In this document: positions 1 to 7,614 of the stretch, in pieces | Numbering within the stretch: position 1 is the first letter of the stretch | Layout: the number at the start of each line of letters is the position of its first letter | Source: Pseudomonadota bacterium | Lineage (GTDB): Bacteria > Pseudomonadota > Gammaproteobacteria > Burkholderiales > Burkholderiaceae_C | Reading direction: 5' to 3' | Assembly (NCBI GenBank): GCA_018241985.1 | Contig: JAFECV010000021.1 | Coordinates: 1-11,932 of the forward strand | DNA length: 11,932 nucleotides | Notes under the pieces: generated by a model | Database searches by the model: none | Seen by the model: the letters and a program-made list of their open reading frames with translations, nothing else | What the model was told of the DNA's origin: nothing | Position numbers and translations under genes: made by a program

Positions 1-426
1 CACCAGCGTCACCTGCTTGAGCGGCGTGCAGGCCGAGCAGAACTGGAACAGCTGCGGCGACCCCCAGTCGAGCTGACGGGTGAACTCGAAGGGCTGCATC
101 TCGACCGGGTAGCCGTCGGTCTTCAGGTTGCGCTGCCCGCCGAGCCAGCGCATGAAACGGCCGCGCTTCTTGTCCTTCTTCTTGCCGCTGTTGCTGCTCG
201 ACTGCCCGCTGCGCGTGGTCGAGGACGATGACGAGCTCGTGTCGTCGCTGTCGTCGTCGTCGTCGAGCTGCATCGACAGCCCGAAATCCTCGACATCGAA
301 GAACTTCGGCGCGGCGAAGTCCTTGGTGAAGTCGTCCTCCTTGCTGACCAGCGACTGGCTCTCGGCCTCGATCGCCTGGCCGGTGTCGTCCACGATGCGC
401 ATCAGGATGTCGATGTTGTTCGGCAT
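1..426 (-). CDS. hcp: Hcp family T6SS tube protein (TssD), 3' end cut off, with a low-complexity insertion
   Basis: Hcp forms the hexameric rings that stack into the inner tube of the T6SS tail and is itself secreted. The gene starts with ATG at 426 and stays open to the window edge, giving 142 visible residues; the C-terminus is missing. Residues 1-54 (start MPNNIDILMRIVDDTG, then FDVEDFGLSMQ at about 43-53) and 105-142 (VEMQPFEFTRQLDWGSPQLF, then CSACTPLKQVTLV) match the first and middle strands of Hcp. The segment FTRQLDWGSPQLF corresponds to the usual FTKxxDKSSPxL signature. Between them, at residues 55-104, where ordinary Hcp has a short loop, lies an insertion: five Asp, then Ser/Asp, a Ser/Thr run, and a Lys/Arg-rich part (KKKDKKRGR at 82-90). 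It is the last visible gene of the operon, 51 nt after tssC. The family call is from remembered motifs, not a search; an Hcp-like secreted paralogue is the main alternative. Confidence 0.85.
   Translation of the reverse strand, partial: MPNNIDILMRIVDDTGQAIEAESQSLVSKEDDFTKDFAAPKFFDVEDFGLSMQLDDDDDSDDTSSSSSSTTRSGQSSSNSGKKKDKKRGRFMRWLGGQRNLKTDGYPVEMQPFEFTRQLDWGSPQLFQFCSACTPLKQVTLV
220..264 (-). repeat. Imperfect GAC (Asp) and Ser codon run within hcp
   Basis: Read on the minus strand, positions 264-241 are five GAC codons, one AGC and two GAC. After one ACG comes a run of six Ser codons (237-220) using AGC, TCG, TCA and TCC. The Asp part is a near-perfect trinucleotide repeat. The mixed Ser codons suggest the run is kept for its amino acids and not only by slippage. 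Confidence 0.7.
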
Positions 427-431
427 GATGG

Positions 432-441
432 CCCCTTTCCT
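432..441 (-). promoter_or_regulatory. Ribosome binding site of hcp
   Basis: The minus strand reads AGGAAAGGGG just before the hcp ATG at 426, with 5 nt between its last G and the start codon. It supports this start. The whole tssC-hcp gap is only 51 nt, and I could not identify a promoter in it. Confidence 0.6.
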
Positions 442-477
442 GTCATGTCAGCGGCATCCCTCCACGCGCCGCCCGTC

Positions 478-2037
478 CTAGCCGGCGCCGGAGGGCAGGC
501 GGGAGACGAGGCGCAGCGTCGCGGTGATGCCTTCGAGCTGGTAGTGCGGGCGCAGGAAGAACCGCGCCTCGTACATGCCGGGCTGGTCATCCCGCTCCTC
601 GACGATCACGCGGCCCTCGGCCAGCGGGTGCGTCGCCTTCCATTCCTCGCTGGAGCGGTCGGGCGCGCCGTCGGTGTACTGGCGCAGCCAGGTCTGCAGC
701 CACTGGGTGAGCTGGGCGCGGTCGCGCGAGGAGCCCACTTTGTCGCGCACCATGCATTTCAGGTAGTGCGCGAAGCGGCAGCACGCGAACAGATACGGCA
801 GGCGGGCGGAGAGATTGGCGTTCATCGTCGCCGCCGGGTCGTCGTACTGCAACGGCTTCTGCAAGGACTGCGCGCTGATGAAGGCGGCAAATTCGGTGTT
901 CTTGCGGTGCACGAGCGGGATGAAGCCGTTCTGCGCCAGTTCCGATTCGCGCCGCTCGCTGAGCGCGACCTCGGTGACGCAGCGCATGTCCACGGCGCCG
1001 TCGGCGGTGGGGAAGTTGTAGGCCGGCAGGTCATCGACGATGCCGCCGCCGGTGTCGATGCCGCGGATGCGCACGCACCAGCCATACAGCACGAAGGCGC
1101 GGGCGATGTTGGCGCCCATCGCGTAGGCCGGGTTGCCCCAGAGATAGCGCGAGGTGTCCGGCCCGTCCGTCTCCTCCTCGAAGTCGAAGCCCTCGATCGG
1201 CGCGGTGCGGGCGCCATAGGGCAGGCGCGCGAGGAAGCGCGGCAGGCAGAGGCCGAGATAGCGGGCGTCCTCGCTCTCGCGCAGGCTGCGCCAGGCGGCG
1301 TATTCCGGCGTCTGGAAGATGCGGCTGAGGTCGCGCGGATTGGCCAGCTCGGTGAAACTGTCCATCTGCATCACCGAGGCCGCGGCGGCGCTGATGAACG
1401 GCACATGCGCCGCCGCCGCGATCATCGCGATGTCGGCCAGGAGCTGCACGTCCTCCGGCCGGTGATCGAAGGCGTAGTCGCCGATCAGCACGCCATAGGG
1501 CTCGCCGCCGAGCTGGCCGTATTCCTCCTCGTAGATCTTCTTGAAGATCGGGCTCTGGTCCCAGGCGGTGCCGCGGAACTTGCGCAGCGCGCGGATCAGC
1601 TCGCGCTTGGAGATGTCGAACACGCGCATCTTCACCGAAGGGTCGCTGCCGGCGCCGGTGAGCATGAAGCGCAGGCCGCGCCAGCTCGCCTCGATCTGCT
1701 GGAACTCCGGGTGGTGCAGGATCTCGTTGACCTGCGCGGAGAGCACCCGGTCCAGCTCGCCGATCAGTGTCTCGATCGCGCGGCGGGGCGAATTGGCGCC
1801 GAGCGTGGGAAAGCGCGGCAGCACGAGCGCGAGCGCCCGCAGCATCTCCGCCGGCACCGTGACCTCGGGCAAGGACGCGGGCAAGAACGCGGGCGGTTCC
1901 GGCGCCGGGGCGGCCGTTTCGGGAAGCGGCTCTGGCACGGCCTCGGCCGGCGTGGCCGCGCGCAGTGCCTCGCGTGCCAGGAGAGCGGCAAAATCGCCGA
2001 CGATGGTCGCGTCGTCGTCGTCCGCCGAGCCCGACAT
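478..2037 (-). CDS. tssC: T6SS contractile sheath large subunit TssC (VipB/ImpC family)
   Basis: TssC assembles with TssB into the contractile sheath around the Hcp tube and provides most of the sheath surface. The protein has 519 residues, near the family's usual 490-500 plus a longer N-terminus. Residues 1-60 are acidic at first and then Pro/Ala-rich. The conserved body follows, with SAQVNEILHHPEFQQIEASW (100-119), GGEPYGVLIGDYAFDH (177-192), LPRFLARLPYG (265-275), YLWGNPAYAMGANI (298-311), NTEFAAFISAQSLQKP (380-395) and the C-terminal FFLRPHYQLEGI (493-504). A GTG lies directly before the ATG. I chose the ATG at 2037 because AGGGGAGG sits 5 nt before it but only 2 nt before the GTG. It follows vgrG by 28 nt and precedes hcp. 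No tssB is adjacent, although TssC normally needs TssB, so a second TssC-type paralogue (as the paired TssC proteins of Agrobacterium) is possible. Confidence 0.93.
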   Translation of the reverse strand: MSGSADDDDATIVGDFAALLAREALRAATPAEAVPEPLPETAAPAPEPPAFLPASLPEVTVPAEMLRALALVLPRFPTLGANSPRRAIETLIGELDRVLSAQVNEILHHPEFQQIEASWRGLRFMLTGAGSDPSVKMRVFDISKRELIRALRKFRGTAWDQSPIFKKIYEEEYGQLGGEPYGVLIGDYAFDHRPEDVQLLADIAMIAAAAHVPFISAAAASVMQMDSFTELANPRDLSRIFQTPEYAAWRSLRESEDARYLGLCLPRFLARLPYGARTAPIEGFDFEEETDGPDTSRYLWGNPAYAMGANIARAFVLYGWCVRIRGIDTGGGIVDDLPAYNFPTADGAVDMRCVTEVALSERRESELAQNGFIPLVHRKNTEFAAFISAQSLQKPLQYDDPAATMNANLSARLPYLFACCRFAHYLKCMVRDKVGSSRDRAQLTQWLQTWLRQYTDGAPDRSSEEWKATHPLAEGRVIVEERDDQPGMYEARFFLRPHYQLEGITATLRLVSRLPSGAG

Positions 2038-2042
2038 CACCG

Positions 2043-2050
2043 CCTCCCCT
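2043..2050 (-). promoter_or_regulatory. Ribosome binding site of tssC that decides between two starts
   Basis: AGGGGAGG on the minus strand lies 5 nt before the ATG at 2037 and 2 nt before the GTG at 2040. The spacing favours the ATG. Confidence 0.65.
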
Positions 2051-2065
2051 GCCCTCCCGCCCGCG

Positions 2066-3952
2066 TCAGTTGATCGAGATCGCGGCGGCCTGCAGCGTCA
2101 TCGAAGTGCCGCCATTGGCGGACATCGAGGCGGAGGCCGTCAGGCCGATCTTGGTGCCGTTGATGGTCACGCCGGACGTGTCGATGACGATGCTGTTGCC
2201 GCCGACCTTGAGCGTGATCGACTGCGCCGCGCTGATCGTGCTGCTGCCGGCGTCGATCGAGAGCGTGTGGTTGCCGGTGGAGACGGTGTGGCTGTCGTTG
2301 CCCTGCGAGACCGTGACCGAGCGGTTGCCCTGCGAGACGGTCAGGCTCTCGTTGCCCTGCTCGATCGTCGTGGTGCGGTCCTTGGTGACCTTCGTCGTGT
2401 GGTTGTTCAGGACCTTGACGTTGAAGTCGTACTGCGCCTGCAGATAGACCTCCTCCTCGCCCTTCTTGTCCTCGAAGCGCAGCTCGTTGTAGCCGCCGCC
2501 GCCGGGCGAGGAATTGGTGCGGAAACCGCTGCGCGTCTTGTTGCCCGGCATCGCGTCGGCGTTGGTGTTGGAGGCGTTGTAGACGCAGCCGGTGACGATC
2601 GGGCGGTCCGGGCTGCCGTCGAGGAAATCGACGACGACCTCCTGGCCGATGCGCGGGATCACCATCGCGCCGAACCCGGTGCCGGCCCAGGGCTGGGAGA
2701 CGCGGATCCAGCAGGAGGCGTTCTCGTCCTGCACGGCGGTGCGGTCCCAGGGGAACTTCACCTTGATGCGGGCGTATTTGTCGGTGGTGATCTCCTGCCC
2801 CGCCTCGCCGGCCACCTTGGCGGTCTGCGGCCCGCGCATGCGCGGCCAGGGGGTGATCTGCGGCAGGCGGAACGGGGTGTCGCCCGGAATCGCGGTGACG
2901 CTGCTGACATACTGGTCGAGCCGGGTGTCGCCGCGGCTGGCGGCGCGGCCCTCCTGCAGCGCGAAGCTCGTGGTGGTGGCGATCACCAGGTATTCGCGGT
3001 TCTGCGACGTGTCCGGGTTCTCCGACAGGGTGAACTTGCTGCCGGCGGTGACGCCGCGTGCGTTGGTGGTGCCGCGCACGATCTCGCGCTGGGCGGCGAG
3101 GCTCTGCATGCGCACGGTCGCGAGCTTCTGGCCGTCGCCGGTGTTACCGTAGGGGCCGGGATAGTCGTACATCTCGGCATCGCCGTGCGGATGGCTGGCC
3201 GGCTGCAGCGACTGCGTCGTCAGGTCGGCCGCCGGTGTCTCGAAGTTGTAGTCGCGCAGCGCGACCTTGCCGGGCTGCAGCAGCAGGTCGGCGGACCACT
3301 CCCACACGTAGTCCTCCAGCTGGCGCACGTCGCCCTGCTGGAAGCGGTAGGGAATCGCCTTGCCGACGGAGGTGTGGGAGTTCGGGTCGTCGGCGAAGGT
3401 GATGATGTGCCGGCCGTCCTGGTGCGTCGTGTAGTAGTAGATGCCGTATTTTTCCATCAGCCGCGTGACGAAATCCAGCAGCGTCTCCTCGAACTGCACG
3501 CAGTATTCGAGCTGGATGTCGCCGGACTGGCTCTGCCGCTTGTCCTGGAAGTCGGTCAAGCCCTCGGTGCGGAGGACGCCGGTGATGATGTCCCAGGCCG
3601 ACTTGTTCTGGAAAATCTGGCAGTCGCGGCGGCGGGAGAGCAGCCAGATCGAGGGCCGCAGCTCCAGCCGGTAGCGGTAGGCACCCGCCGCCATGCCGCT
3701 GTAGATCGCGCGGACGATGACGCCGTTGAAGTAGCGCTTGCTGCCGTCGCTGTTGCGGATGGTCACGGTCGCGGTGCAGCCGAGCAGCTTGGAGAGGTCA
3801 CCGCTGCGCGTGTCGCTGGTGATGTCGAGCTGCGCGTCGAACGGGCGGCCGAGTTCCTCGGTCAGGGTCATGCCGCTGAAATTCAGCGTCATGCCGGGGT
3901 CCGGCGAGACCTTCAGCGTGATCTCGCCGCCGCCGCCGCTGCTCTCCGACAT
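2066..3952 (-). CDS. vgrG: T6SS spike protein VgrG (TssI), without a C-terminal effector domain
   Basis: VgrG trimers cap the Hcp tube and, usually with a PAAR tip, pierce the target membrane and carry effectors. The protein has 628 residues. Residues about 20-360 form the gp27-like part, with FNGVIVRA (75-82), YRLELRPSIWLLSRRRDCQI (94-113), FEETLLDFVTRLMEKYGIYY (154-173) and HIITFADD (182-189). Residues about 385-460 are the gp5-type OB fold: ARIKVKFPWDR (394-404), CWIRVSQPWAG (414-424), VIPRIGQEVVVDFLDGSPDR (431-450), PIVTGCVYN (451-459). Residues about 490-628 are a gp5 beta-helix with 9-residue repeats. It ends at the helix (TLQAAAISIN), so it looks like a structural VgrG with no fused toxin. 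It starts 14 nt after tssM, with GGGAG 8 nt before the ATG. No PAAR, chaperone, effector or immunity gene lies next to it. Confidence 0.96.
   Translation of the reverse strand: MSESSGGGGEITLKVSPDPGMTLNFSGMTLTEELGRPFDAQLDITSDTRSGDLSKLLGCTATVTIRNSDGSKRYFNGVIVRAIYSGMAAGAYRYRLELRPSIWLLSRRRDCQIFQNKSAWDIITGVLRTEGLTDFQDKRQSQSGDIQLEYCVQFEETLLDFVTRLMEKYGIYYYTTHQDGRHIITFADDPNSHTSVGKAIPYRFQQGDVRQLEDYVWEWSADLLLQPGKVALRDYNFETPAADLTTQSLQPASHPHGDAEMYDYPGPYGNTGDGQKLATVRMQSLAAQREIVRGTTNARGVTAGSKFTLSENPDTSQNREYLVIATTTSFALQEGRAASRGDTRLDQYVSSVTAIPGDTPFRLPQITPWPRMRGPQTAKVAGEAGQEITTDKYARIKVKFPWDRTAVQDENASCWIRVSQPWAGTGFGAMVIPRIGQEVVVDFLDGSPDRPIVTGCVYNASNTNADAMPGNKTRSGFRTNSSPGGGGYNELRFEDKKGEEEVYLQAQYDFNVKVLNNHTTKVTKDRTTTIEQGNESLTVSQGNRSVTVSQGNDSHTVSTGNHTLSIDAGSSTISAAQSITLKVGGNSIVIDTSGVTINGTKIGLTASASMSANGGTSMTLQAAAISIN
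2225..2359 (-). repeat. Five 27-bp (9-residue) repeats encoding the VgrG beta-helix
   Basis: VgrG residues 532-576 hold five 9-residue units beginning QGN, QGN, QGN, TGN and AGS, with Gly at 533, 542, 551, 560 and 569. In the DNA the 10-mer GTTGCCCTGC (plus strand) recurs at 2297, 2324 and 2351, exactly 27 bp apart. The first two copies extend to GTTGCCCTGCGAGAC. This is the expected triple-stranded beta-helix needle pattern; the near-identical units suggest recent duplication or slippage. Confidence 0.8.
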
Positions 3953-3960
3953 CGCGTGTT

Positions 3961-3965
3961 CTCCC
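3961..3965 (-). promoter_or_regulatory. Ribosome binding site of vgrG
   Basis: GGGAG on the minus strand sits 8 nt before the vgrG ATG at 3952 and immediately after the TAG stop of tssM (3969-3967). The whole tssM-vgrG gap is therefore the binding site plus spacer. Confidence 0.6.
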
Positions 3966-3966
3966 G

Positions 3967-6900
3967 CTACAGCTTCGGCGGGCAGCGGAACGCGCGGATC
4001 GCCGTCATGGTGAAGGGATTGCGCACGCTGCTCGCGTCCAGTTCAAACCCGGCGGACCCGGCCGGGCTCGTGAAGGTGATATGGAACTTGTCGGGCTGGC
4101 CGCTCGATTGCACACGCGCGGCGTCCATCAGGCGCAGCAGCGCCCAGGGCCCGGCATTGCTGACCACCGTCGCCGGCCCGCCGCTGGTGGGCGTCATCGT
4201 CATCCGCACCTGGGTGCCGCCGTTGCTCGCCGGCCACTGCATCGCCGTCGGCTCGCTCGGGCCGTGCGCGTAGCTCAGCCGCTGCCCGGCCACCTCGACG
4301 CTGACCTGGGCGAGGCCCGGGTCGAGCTGCGTCGGGGTGAGCTGGAACTTCACCGAGATCTGCTGCCCGCCGGTCGGGAACAGCGCGTCGCGGATCTCGC
4401 TCGCGCGCTGGAACTGCACGAGGCTCTCCTGCGAGAGCCCGAGCTTGACGTTGCCGCCCGCCTGCCACTTCCACGGCAACTGCGTCGTATCGACCACGGG
4501 CTTGAGGTACTGGTCGAAGAACTGGTCGATCAGCCCGCCCGGGCCGAGCAGGTGCACGAAGTCGTCCAGCGGCACGTCCTGCGCGCTGCCGGCGATGAAC
4601 GGGTAGCGGTTGAAGGCGGCCGTGCACAGCGGCAGCACCTTCGAGCGCCAGGCATCGGCGAGCTGCGTGCCGGCGCCGCTCGCCGTCACCTGCGAGCTGC
4701 TGTTGGAGACCGTCTGCAGCATCGCCGCGATCGGCTTGGGCACGGTCTGCGAGAGATCCTGCAGCTGCTGCGCGGCGCTGCCGCCGCCGGCCCCGCCGCC
4801 GGCCACCATGCCGAGCAGCGCCTGACCCTGGTTCGGCGAGTTCGCCGCCTGGTTCAGCCCCTGATAGACCTGCTGGATCTTGCCGATCACCGCTTCGAGC
4901 TGCGGCGGCTTGTCCTTGCCGCCGACGACGAACTCGTGCAGCGAGCGGAAATGGTCATCGACGCGGGAGGCCGGATCGACCGGCTTGCCGGTGGCCGCGT
5001 CGGTGCCGAACGCCTCGCCGAGGATCGAGGCGACCTGCGATTCCTCGAAGCTCAGCCCGGACCGCGCGATGTAGCGGGCATAGCCGGTCAGCTTCTGGCC
5101 GAGCTTGGCGGCCTTCTGCTCGGCCCCGCTCGCCGCCGTCTCCAGCGCCGGCGGGCGGCTGAGCTGGGTCTGCGTGTCGATCGCCTGCAGCAGGTTGCGC
5201 AGCGGCGAATCCGGCGCCGACAGCGTGAACAGCTCCTCCAGCCCCGACGAGAGGTTGTCGAACGGCTTGAGCGCGACATTGGCCAGCAGCGCGTCCCAGC
5301 GGCGGGTGTAGTCGTCGAGATACAGCGCCAGCACGTCACGCCGAAGCTGGTTCATCTGCTGCACCGAGCCGACCACCCCGCCCTTGGCCTGGCGGCCGAG
5401 CACCCAGGCGTCCTCGGAGGCGTCCTTGGTGACCTGCGGCAGCAGCGGCAGCAGCACCTGGTGGTAGCCGTTCCAGGTGAAGATGCCGGGCGTGCCGGTG
5501 TTCAGCGGCTTGCCGTCGCGCAACTGGAACACGCGGCCGGCGGAGGGGCCGGCATTGTCCGCGATCGTCCATTCCGGCAGCGACTGCACCACCGCGCTGC
5601 GCAGCATCCGGTTGTACACGTATTCCGAAAGCGGCTGGCGCGTCAGGATTTCGCGCGCCTGCGCCACCAGCGGCCCGTCCAGCGGGATCGCCGTCAGCGG
5701 GTAGTCCAGCATCGCGTGGACATGCTGCAGGAAGGCCTCGCGCGCCTCCGCATTGTCCTCGCCGGGCAGCATCGAGACGGAATCGGCCGCCATCCACTGC
5801 TCGACGAGGTCGCGGTCGAGCGGCCCCTGGCGGCCGAGGATCAGATAGACCTTCAGCGCCTCATACAGGAAATCCGCCTTGTCGAGATGCGAGCGGATCT
5901 GGCCTTCCAGGCGTGCGAGCAGCCGCGGCAGCAGCAGCCCGTTCAGCGCGCGGCTATAGGCGTCGATCGCGGCGGTGGTGATCTTCTGGCCCTGGTAGAG
6001 CCCGAACGTCACCTCGATCGGCGTCTCCGACTCGCGATGCGCGTAGCCGCCCGGCATGTCGCGCAGCGTCGCGAGCGCCGGCAGCACGACCGGGATGTCG
6101 GTGTCCTGCGCGCCGCGCTTGAGCAGGTCGCGATACTGCCCATCGTATTTCGCGGCCGCCGCATGCGCGTCGGCGATGATCTCGCGGTTGCCGAAATAGC
6201 TGAGCGTCCAGAACCCGGTCGCGAGCAGCAGCACCAGCGCCGCGACCGCGTAGGTGGCGATGTACGACCAGCGCCGGCGACGCTCGATCTTCGGGTCGCT
6301 GCTGACCAGACCGGCCTCGCCGAACACCACCTCGCGCACCAGCCGGCCGAGGAAATAGCTGCGCCCGGCGCCGCTGAACGCGCCGACCGCCTGGCGCGGC
6401 AGGCTGAACTGTGCCGCCATCGCGCCGAGCAGCCGGTCGATCGGCGTGCCGTCCTGGGTGCCGGAGGTGAAGTAGATGCCGCGCAGCAGCGGCCGGGTTT
6501 CCAGCCGGCTCGGGCGGAAGATCTCGGTCAGGAACTCGTTGGCGACGTCGCGCATCGAGGCGATCTGCTGCGGAAAGCCCCAGATCAGCCGCCGCCGCGC
6601 GAGGTCGGTCTCCTGGTGCACGCGCTCCATCATGCGGTCGTTGAGACGCGTGAGCAGCGCGTCGAATTCCGGCAGGAAACCGCCGACCGACCCCTCCTCG
6701 CTCTTGCCGTCGTCGAGCGGCAGCGTCACCCCCCAGACCTGGTCGCGCTCCTCCTTGCCGAGACTGTCGAAGAACTCGACGAAGCCCGCGATCAGGTCGG
6801 CCTTGGTGAACAGCACATACACCGGCACGCGCACGCCGAGCTGGTCGGAGAGTTCGCGGATGCGCTTGCGGATCGCCTGCGCGTGCGCGAGCCGTCCGGG

Positions 6901-7614
6901 TTCGGTCAGCGCCGCGAGGTCGGAGAGGCTGATCGCCACCAGCACGCCGTTCAGCGGCTGGCGCGGCCGGTTGCGCTTGAGCAGGCCGAGGAAGCCGAGC
7001 CAGGCGCGGCTGTCGACGCCGCTGTCGCTGTCCTGCGTCGTGTAGCGGCCGGCGGTGTCGATCAGCACCGCCTGGTCGGTGAACCACCAGTCGCAGTTGC
7101 GCGTGCCGCCGACGCCCGCGACCGACTTGCCGGCCCCGGTGCTGTCGGCGAGCGGGAATTTCAGGCCGCAGTTCAGCAGCGCCGTGGTCTTGCCCGCGCC
7201 CGGCGGGCCGATGAACATGTACCAGGGCAACTGGTACAGATAGCGCCGCGAGCCGCCGAGCTTGGCCTTGCGCAGCGCCGCCATCGCCTGCTTCAGCCGG
7301 TCGGCGAGCAGCGCGATCTCCTCGGCCGACACGGCGGCGGCCGGGTCCTCGCCCTGCGCCGCCGCGCCCTCGGCGAGCTTCTTGTCGCGCCGCGACGCGC
7401 GCAGCATGTAGATCAGGTTCTCGACGATCCACAGCACCACGAGCACCACGATCGCGATGATGCGGATCATCTCGGATTCGAGCGGGTGCAGCGTGCCGAT
7501 GCCGAGCAGCGGCCCGAAGAACCAGATCAGCGCCGAAAGAATGACGACGCCGAGGAAGGTCCGCAGCCAGCGCGAGCGGGTGATGCGGTTGAGCAGGACG
7601 TTGAGGCCGATCAT
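3967..7614 (-). CDS. tssM: T6SS inner-membrane protein TssM (IcmF family)
   Basis: TssM spans the inner membrane and periplasm, binds TssL below and TssJ above, and forms the transenvelope channel. At 1215 residues it is at the usual length or slightly over. Two hydrophobic helices lie at about 17-38 and 50-70, and a third at about 451-473 before the long periplasmic part. The cytoplasmic NTPase domain is intact: Walker A GPPGAGKTT (136-144), DTAGR (186-190) followed by YTTQDSDSGVDSRAWLGFL, and TKAD (270-273). Further family landmarks are FLTEIFRPSR (361-370), LLRGIYFTSGTQDGTPIDRL (376-395) and a C-terminus ending FRCPPKL. A Gly-rich stretch (MVAGGGAGGGSAAQQ, about 934-948) looks like a flexible loop. 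The ATG at 7614 overlaps the tssL stop (ATGA), with no good ribosome binding site before it, so it is probably translated by coupling to tssL. Confidence 0.97.
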   Translation of the reverse strand: MIGLNVLLNRITRSRWLRTFLGVVILSALIWFFGPLLGIGTLHPLESEMIRIIAIVVLVVLWIVENLIYMLRASRRDKKLAEGAAAQGEDPAAAVSAEEIALLADRLKQAMAALRKAKLGGSRRYLYQLPWYMFIGPPGAGKTTALLNCGLKFPLADSTGAGKSVAGVGGTRNCDWWFTDQAVLIDTAGRYTTQDSDSGVDSRAWLGFLGLLKRNRPRQPLNGVLVAISLSDLAALTEPGRLAHAQAIRKRIRELSDQLGVRVPVYVLFTKADLIAGFVEFFDSLGKEERDQVWGVTLPLDDGKSEEGSVGGFLPEFDALLTRLNDRMMERVHQETDLARRRLIWGFPQQIASMRDVANEFLTEIFRPSRLETRPLLRGIYFTSGTQDGTPIDRLLGAMAAQFSLPRQAVGAFSGAGRSYFLGRLVREVVFGEAGLVSSDPKIERRRRWSYIATYAVAALVLLLATGFWTLSYFGNREIIADAHAAAAKYDGQYRDLLKRGAQDTDIPVVLPALATLRDMPGGYAHRESETPIEVTFGLYQGQKITTAAIDAYSRALNGLLLPRLLARLEGQIRSHLDKADFLYEALKVYLILGRQGPLDRDLVEQWMAADSVSMLPGEDNAEAREAFLQHVHAMLDYPLTAIPLDGPLVAQAREILTRQPLSEYVYNRMLRSAVVQSLPEWTIADNAGPSAGRVFQLRDGKPLNTGTPGIFTWNGYHQVLLPLLPQVTKDASEDAWVLGRQAKGGVVGSVQQMNQLRRDVLALYLDDYTRRWDALLANVALKPFDNLSSGLEELFTLSAPDSPLRNLLQAIDTQTQLSRPPALETAASGAEQKAAKLGQKLTGYARYIARSGLSFEESQVASILGEAFGTDAATGKPVDPASRVDDHFRSLHEFVVGGKDKPPQLEAVIGKIQQVYQGLNQAANSPNQGQALLGMVAGGGAGGGSAAQQLQDLSQTVPKPIAAMLQTVSNSSSQVTASGAGTQLADAWRSKVLPLCTAAFNRYPFIAGSAQDVPLDDFVHLLGPGGLIDQFFDQYLKPVVDTTQLPWKWQAGGNVKLGLSQESLVQFQRASEIRDALFPTGGQQISVKFQLTPTQLDPGLAQVSVEVAGQRLSYAHGPSEPTAMQWPASNGGTQVRMTMTPTSGGPATVVSNAGPWALLRLMDAARVQSSGQPDKFHITFTSPAGSAGFELDASSVRNPFTMTAIRAFRCPPKL

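Noticed and set aside
427..477. Possible separate promoter or terminator in front of hcp
   Set aside because: The 51-nt gap shows no paired -35/-10 boxes and no stem followed by a T run on the minus strand; only the ribosome binding site is supported.
2225..2359. The 27-bp periodic repeats as a CRISPR-like or regulatory array
   Set aside because: They are in frame within VgrG and explained by the 9-residue beta-helix units; there are no spacers.
1541..4273. A 910-codon plus-strand open frame opposite vgrG and part of tssC
   Set aside because: Low-complexity composition, no domain, no ribosome binding site of note, and it covers well-conserved minus-strand genes.
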